A program made the translations under genes and the position numbers. The notes under the pieces are model-generated. The model ran no database searches and was not told the DNA's origin. It worked only from the letters and a program-made list of their open reading frames with translations. 64,000 bases of DNA from an uncultured Clostridia bacterium (GTDB lineage: Bacteria; Bacillota; Clostridia; Saccharofermentanales; Saccharofermentanaceae), in the NCBI GenBank assembly GCA_946407705.1, contig CAMJPC010000014.1, forward strand, positions 1 to 64,000. Reading direction: 5' to 3'. Every line of letters begins with the position of its first letter. Position 1 is the first letter of the stretch. Of the stretch, positions 60,507 to 64,000 are shown one piece after another.

Positions 60507-61910
60507 TCAGAATGAGAGCTTGTTGTATGTCCAGGGGTACCTTGAGAAGAATTCGGAGTTGAACTTTTCCTTGTCGTAAGGGCGGAACTGGATCTTATTG
60601 ATCGCCTTCATGTAGGGCCTGATCTTCGACTCGATCGCCTTGCAGTTCATGTTGAACTTTTCCTGCGGGCAGTCGATGATGCAGACGTAAGACTTCTCTC
60701 TCTCGTCGTCTCTTGCAACTATTACGACCATGCAGATCCTTGCAATGTCGGCGTGCGTGTCGCCGAACTTCTTGATCTCAGCCTCGATGAAGCTGTATTC
60801 TCCGCCCGGAACGGGGTTTGTAACGTTGTATTCCCTGAGTTTCTGCGAAGGTGCCGCAGCCTGCTGCTCGGGTGAAGGAATGAACTCTTCAGCCGTCTTG
60901 TTCTCACCGAAAAGCGCGTGGAACTGCACTGTCCTGACCGATGTGTCGAGGAGTGACTTGGGCAGTGCGAAAACAACGGGACCAAACGGATCGATCACCG
61001 TGCCGCCGTGGCGCTCGTCTCTTGCGATGCCACAGAGCTGTGAGAAATCAAGCTTGATGGCGCTGTTGAAGCCGCCCGTCTTTGCGAGCACGCCCTTATG
61101 CTTTTCGAATGCCGCGGTTCCGGAGAATGCGGGGAGCATCGGAAGTCCGTCGGGTTTGTCGGAACGCATGCCTGCGAAAGATACTTTGCGCTGGCTTGAG
61201 GAACCGCCCGAGACCTTCGCGGGTACCGCGTATTCAGTTGTCATGGCAGCGTTCATCAGCTGTGCGAAGAACTCCTGGTCCTCCTGATACCTCGAGAACT
61301 CGCAGAGCATCGCGGGAAGTCTGATACCGTCGGAACGTCCCTCTTCTTCCGGGAGGTTCGTGAGTACCGCGAATGTCATGACTCTCGCCTCGTTCTGCTC
61401 GTCCGGAGACGCGGCGTCCTTGAAGTCGCCCTTGGTAAGCTCGAGCTCGACCTTCTCATTTGAGGCCTCGTCGATCTTCTCGCGGTTGTCGTTCCAGATT
61501 GCGTTTACGGTAACTTTGTTGAGTGAATCGAGACCCGAAAGGACCTGGATCTCCTGACCCTTCCTGATCTTTCCGCGGAGGATGCCGGTGACGATCTCGT
61601 CGCCTTCAACGACGGGCTCGGTCGTATAGACGTTAGCCTCTACCAGCATGAAGAAACGGTCTTCGCCCCTTGCTGCGGGATACATGGAGATGACGTCTTT
61701 TGCAGCGGACGCAGACTTTTCCATGTCTGCGGCGAGCTCGCTCTTGTACTTCTCCTGCTCAGCCTCGCGCGCGGCGATCTTCGCCTTTCGTTCTTCCTCT
61801 TCCTCCTTGCGGGCTTCGAGGATTATGTCGAGCTCCTTGTTCTTCTCAAGAGCTGCGGGTTTCTTATCTTCAGCAGCGTTGTCCTGCTTTTTCTTTCCGA
61901 AAAGTGCCAT
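60507..61910 (-). CDS. SseB-domain protein with N-terminal coiled coil and translation-factor-like barrel
   Basis: 467 residues. A Lys/Glu-rich coiled coil (15-65) comes first, then a stretch like domain 2 of elongation factors (about 82-140; FFMLVEANVYTTEPVVEGDE, LRGKIRKGQEIQVLSG), and then an SseB-type domain (about 215-350; FFAQLMNAAMTTEYAVPAKV, LPMLPAFSGTAAFEKHKG). The C-terminal 100 residues are a further SseB_C-like part. SseB domains are of unclear function. No signal peptide or membrane segment. The pairing with a PIN-like gene suggests a ribosome or RNA link, which is inference. Confidence 0.7.
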   Translation of the reverse strand: MALFGKKKQDNAAEDKKPAALEKNKELDIILEARKEEEEERKAKIAAREAEQEKYKSELAADMEKSASAAKDVISMYPAARGEDRFFMLVEANVYTTEPVVEGDEIVTGILRGKIRKGQEIQVLSGLDSLNKVTVNAIWNDNREKIDEASNEKVELELTKGDFKDAASPDEQNEARVMTFAVLTNLPEEEGRSDGIRLPAMLCEFSRYQEDQEFFAQLMNAAMTTEYAVPAKVSGGSSSQRKVSFAGMRSDKPDGLPMLPAFSGTAAFEKHKGVLAKTGGFNSAIKLDFSQLCGIARDERHGGTVIDPFGPVVFALPKSLLDTSVRTVQFHALFGENKTAEEFIPSPEQQAAAPSQKLREYNVTNPVPGGEYSFIEAEIKKFGDTHADIARICMVVIVARDDEREKSYVCIIDCPQEKFNMNCKAIESKIRPYMKAINKIQFRPYDKEKFNSEFFSRYPWTYNKLSF

Positions 61911-61958
61911 TCATCAGGTCCCCTTTTGTAATTTTTTCCGTAAGGATTATAGCATGAT

Positions 61959-63710
61959 TTAATGTTTTATCAGCATTTCGAAAACAGGGCTGTACTGGCA
62001 GTATGCCCCGTAGAACATGAACGTCAGCACCGTAAAGACCGCCACAAGTCCCATGATCACTATCTTTGCGGGAAGCTTCTTCCACAGATTGGAAGCGGTC
62101 AGGCCCAGGAAAACGCCCGCCGCCGGCAACACCGGAGCAACGTATCTGAAAGCCTGCGTGCATACAACCGGATAGCCGAAGCAGAACTTTATGTAGCATC
62201 CGACCAGTACGGCGCAGAGGATCAGGAGTGAGATAAACCCTGCGGTGATGTTTTTCCCGCGCACCTGCTTAACCGTAAGATAGAGCGCGCTCAGCTTGCA
62301 GAGCACGACCATGAGGCATGCGGCCGCAAGCAACAGACCGCCGACGGTCAGAAGATACCTTGAATCAAAGCTCCTCTCGTCAAAGACCGATGTCTTGAGA
62401 AGCGCGAGGAACATATTGTAATCGTGCGCGGGCTTTGTCTGAGCCATCGTGAGGAACGGCATCTTCAGTGACTCCGCGGAAGGCATGAACAGTCTCTGCA
62501 CCGCGGAATACTGCCCGACGTCCTGGCCGGCCGTCGAATCGATCGTGAATACATACGTGAAGGGCGTTCCGTGCTCGACGAAATTCCTGATCGGGAACCA
62601 AAGTCCGAGAGGCACCACTAGCACGCCGAACAATACGAACTGTTTCATCAGTTCCCCGGGTTTCACGTTATCCTTCTTCTCCTTGTGTTTCACTGATCCC
62701 ACAAGTTTCGCAAGGAACAGGAATCCGACCGGGAAAGCGCTAAATCCCATCGAGAGCTTGGTCATCATGGCGCAGCCGATCGACAGCGCGATGAAAAGGA
62801 TCGTCGTAAGTTCCGTCTTCTCATACCACTTGAGCGCGAGGTAAACGGCGGCGGTGAAGAGCATCAATCCGAGCGCGTCGTTGTTGACCTGGATCGCGAG
62901 GAATATGGTCTGAGGATGAAAGCATACAAAGCAGAGGGCTACGATGAGCGGCGCGCCCTCAAGCTTGAAATGCCTTAAGATCTTGTAACTGAACAAAACA
63001 AGTCCGCTGCTCCAGATGAAAGGCAGCGTCTTGAGCACGTTGATCTCGCCCGCCCTCGCAGGAAAGATCACGGAATTTATCTTGAAGAAAACGGCGCTCA
63101 GAATGTAATGGAGCGGCGGATGGTAGAGTTGGCCCAGATCCCTGACGTCGCCGTCCGGCAGCGCCCAGTTCTCGTAGATGTACATGATGTAATCGTCGTG
63201 GAATCCCTGGAATCCCGCGCCGAATCCCGACACGTCGTGCTGATGGAAGTTAAGTGGCGTGAAAAGCACCATTACCGCCCTGAGAACGAACCCCGCCGCA
63301 AGCACCGCAAACACTGCGTCCATGGTCTTGAAGCGCTTGGCACAGATGAGGGATATGACCGACAGGACAATGGCGCAGATCGATCCCCACAAAAGGAATC
63401 TCATCATGATGCCGAAGCAGACGATCGTCATTTTCTGCGCCGCCTCAAAGGCTTTCGTAAGTGCAAACGACGAGACCAGCCAGGCGGGAACGCCGGCAAG
63501 AAGGCCGATCAGACCCGTCTTGATGTCCTTGATCCTTGCCACCGTATAGAACGCGATGAAAGCCACGAACACGCCAAACAAAATGCCGGCCTTGTTCGCG
63601 TTCAGGCGCGTCACGGTCATGCCCGTGAGGCAGTAGATGAAAAGTATCGCGGCCGTCACCGTGATAAACAATGTGCCTATCTTGCTGATGTCAGTCTTTT
63701 TCGCTACCAT
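61959..63710 (-). CDS. GT-C type membrane glycosyltransferase
   Basis: 583 residues with about a dozen hydrophobic helices. The first large loop has FHQHDVSGFGAGFQGFHDDY and LYHPPLHYILSA, in the style of ArnT/PMT-like (GT39, GT83) enzymes that use polyprenyl-phosphate sugars; the acidic residues are the expected catalytic site. A short soluble segment around 385-440 interrupts the helices. The sugar and acceptor are unknown. It overlaps the preceding paralogue by seven bases. Confidence 0.78.
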   Translation of the reverse strand: MVAKKTDISKIGTLFITVTAAILFIYCLTGMTVTRLNANKAGILFGVFVAFIAFYTVARIKDIKTGLIGLLAGVPAWLVSSFALTKAFEAAQKMTIVCFGIMMRFLLWGSICAIVLSVISLICAKRFKTMDAVFAVLAAGFVLRAVMVLFTPLNFHQHDVSGFGAGFQGFHDDYIMYIYENWALPDGDVRDLGQLYHPPLHYILSAVFFKINSVIFPARAGEINVLKTLPFIWSSGLVLFSYKILRHFKLEGAPLIVALCFVCFHPQTIFLAIQVNNDALGLMLFTAAVYLALKWYEKTELTTILFIALSIGCAMMTKLSMGFSAFPVGFLFLAKLVGSVKHKEKKDNVKPGELMKQFVLFGVLVVPLGLWFPIRNFVEHGTPFTYVFTIDSTAGQDVGQYSAVQRLFMPSAESLKMPFLTMAQTKPAHDYNMFLALLKTSVFDERSFDSRYLLTVGGLLLAAACLMVVLCKLSALYLTVKQVRGKNITAGFISLLILCAVLVGCYIKFCFGYPVVCTQAFRYVAPVLPAAGVFLGLTASNLWKKLPAKIVIMGLVAVFTVLTFMFYGAYCQYSPVFEMLIKH

Positions 63711-64000
63711 GTCGGTTCCACCAGAATCGGTACGCCCTTAACGTACGTCCAGAGTATAGAGTAATACAAAACGGACATCACGAAAAACGCGATGCACAAA
63801 AGCCTCATTCCCTTGCCTCCGAGGCCCTTGCAGGCCTCGCTGTCCGACAGTCCCGCGATGCAGTAAACGGCAGTCAGGAGCGCCGGGAAATCGTATCTGA
63901 AATCCTGTGAACAGACGTGCGGATAGTTGAGCGAGAATATGACCGCCGCAACAACTTCGGTCACGAACAGTATGAGCAATGCAAGATCCTCAGATGCAAC
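63704..64000 (-). CDS. GT-C type membrane glycosyltransferase, C-terminal end (cut by window)
   Basis: The frame stays open to the window edge, so only the last 98 codons are seen. The sequence NYPHVCSQDFRYDFPALL aligns with GYPVVCTQAFRYVAPVLP near the end of the downstream glycosyltransferase, and both end in two hydrophobic helices, so the two are tandem paralogues. The true start is outside the window. Confidence 0.7.
   Translation of the reverse strand, partial: VASEDLALLILFVTEVVAAVIFSLNYPHVCSQDFRYDFPALLTAVYCIAGLSDSEACKGLGGKGMRLLCIAFFVMSVLYYSILWTYVKGVPILVEPTW

Overview
The window reads as chromosomal DNA of an anaerobic Bacillota, most likely class Clostridia. Supporting genes are a GatCAB amidotransferase, a FabK-type enoyl reductase, a fused AccD-AccA carboxyltransferase, a two-subunit oxygen-sensitive [4Fe-4S] fumarase, a rubredoxin-tailed flavin reductase, a two-gene SUF-like Fe-S assembly pair, an ECF riboflavin transporter behind an FMN riboswitch, and strong GGAGG-type ribosome binding sites. 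No rRNA, tRNA, CRISPR array, insertion sequence or phage gene was found. No intergenic stretch exceeds 300 bases.

Layout. 1-8681: rpoC (5' part) and rpoB, a membrane-anchored SurA/PrsA-like protein, a HAD phosphatase and a CBS-domain CNNM/CorC protein. 8681-14579: gatC-gatA-gatB, a second SurA/PrsA-like protein with a very acidic tail, and UDP-galactopyranose mutase. 14825-26109: one long fatty-acid operon, fabH-fabK-fabD-fabG-fabF-accB-fabZ-accC-accDA, with a translationally coupled GH3 glycosidase at its end and a FabT-like operator on its promoter. 26321-34418: a PEBP-domain lipoprotein, then a compact cluster (ACP, fused ketosynthase/chain-length-factor-like protein, ketoreductase, flavin oxidoreductase, small membrane protein, AraC regulator) preceded by asparaginase and a C39-like cysteine peptidase. 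34481-42834: exonuclease III, a giant LacI-sensor/GGDEF/EAL/beta-helix protein, a DUF4236 protein, and an SmsC-SmsB-patatin operon. 42968-50855: NUDIX hydrolase, Sel1-repeat protein, FMN riboswitch-ribU, a hairpin array, an esterase, fumarase and a HAD phosphatase, and a DUF4349 lipoprotein. 50988-64000: FkbM methyltransferase and phosphodiesterase, flavin reductase-rubredoxin, a zinc-binding lipoprotein with a Zur-like box, a membrane diguanylate cyclase, a frameshifted MacB-like ABC exporter, an SseB-domain/PIN-like pair, and two GT-C membrane glycosyltransferases, the last cut by the window end.

How the genes work together. Most genes are in tight same-strand operons with 1-4 base stop/start overlaps. 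The core fatty-acid operon contains every elongation enzyme and acetyl-CoA carboxylase but no acyl carrier protein. The only ACP sits 6 kb away with the KS-CLF fusion and its own ketoreductase, which suggests a separate minimal type II polyketide-like or specialised acyl pathway. Two c-di-GMP genes are present: a PDE-like EAL protein and a GGDEF cyclase. The Fe-S genes, fumarase and rubredoxin fit strict anaerobiosis.

The most unusual items are the KS-CLF cluster, the sensor/EAL/beta-helix protein, substitutions in the rifampicin pocket of RpoB, and three intergenic tandem hairpin repeats, one showing paired (compensatory) base changes. All calls come from reading the sequence. No database search was run.
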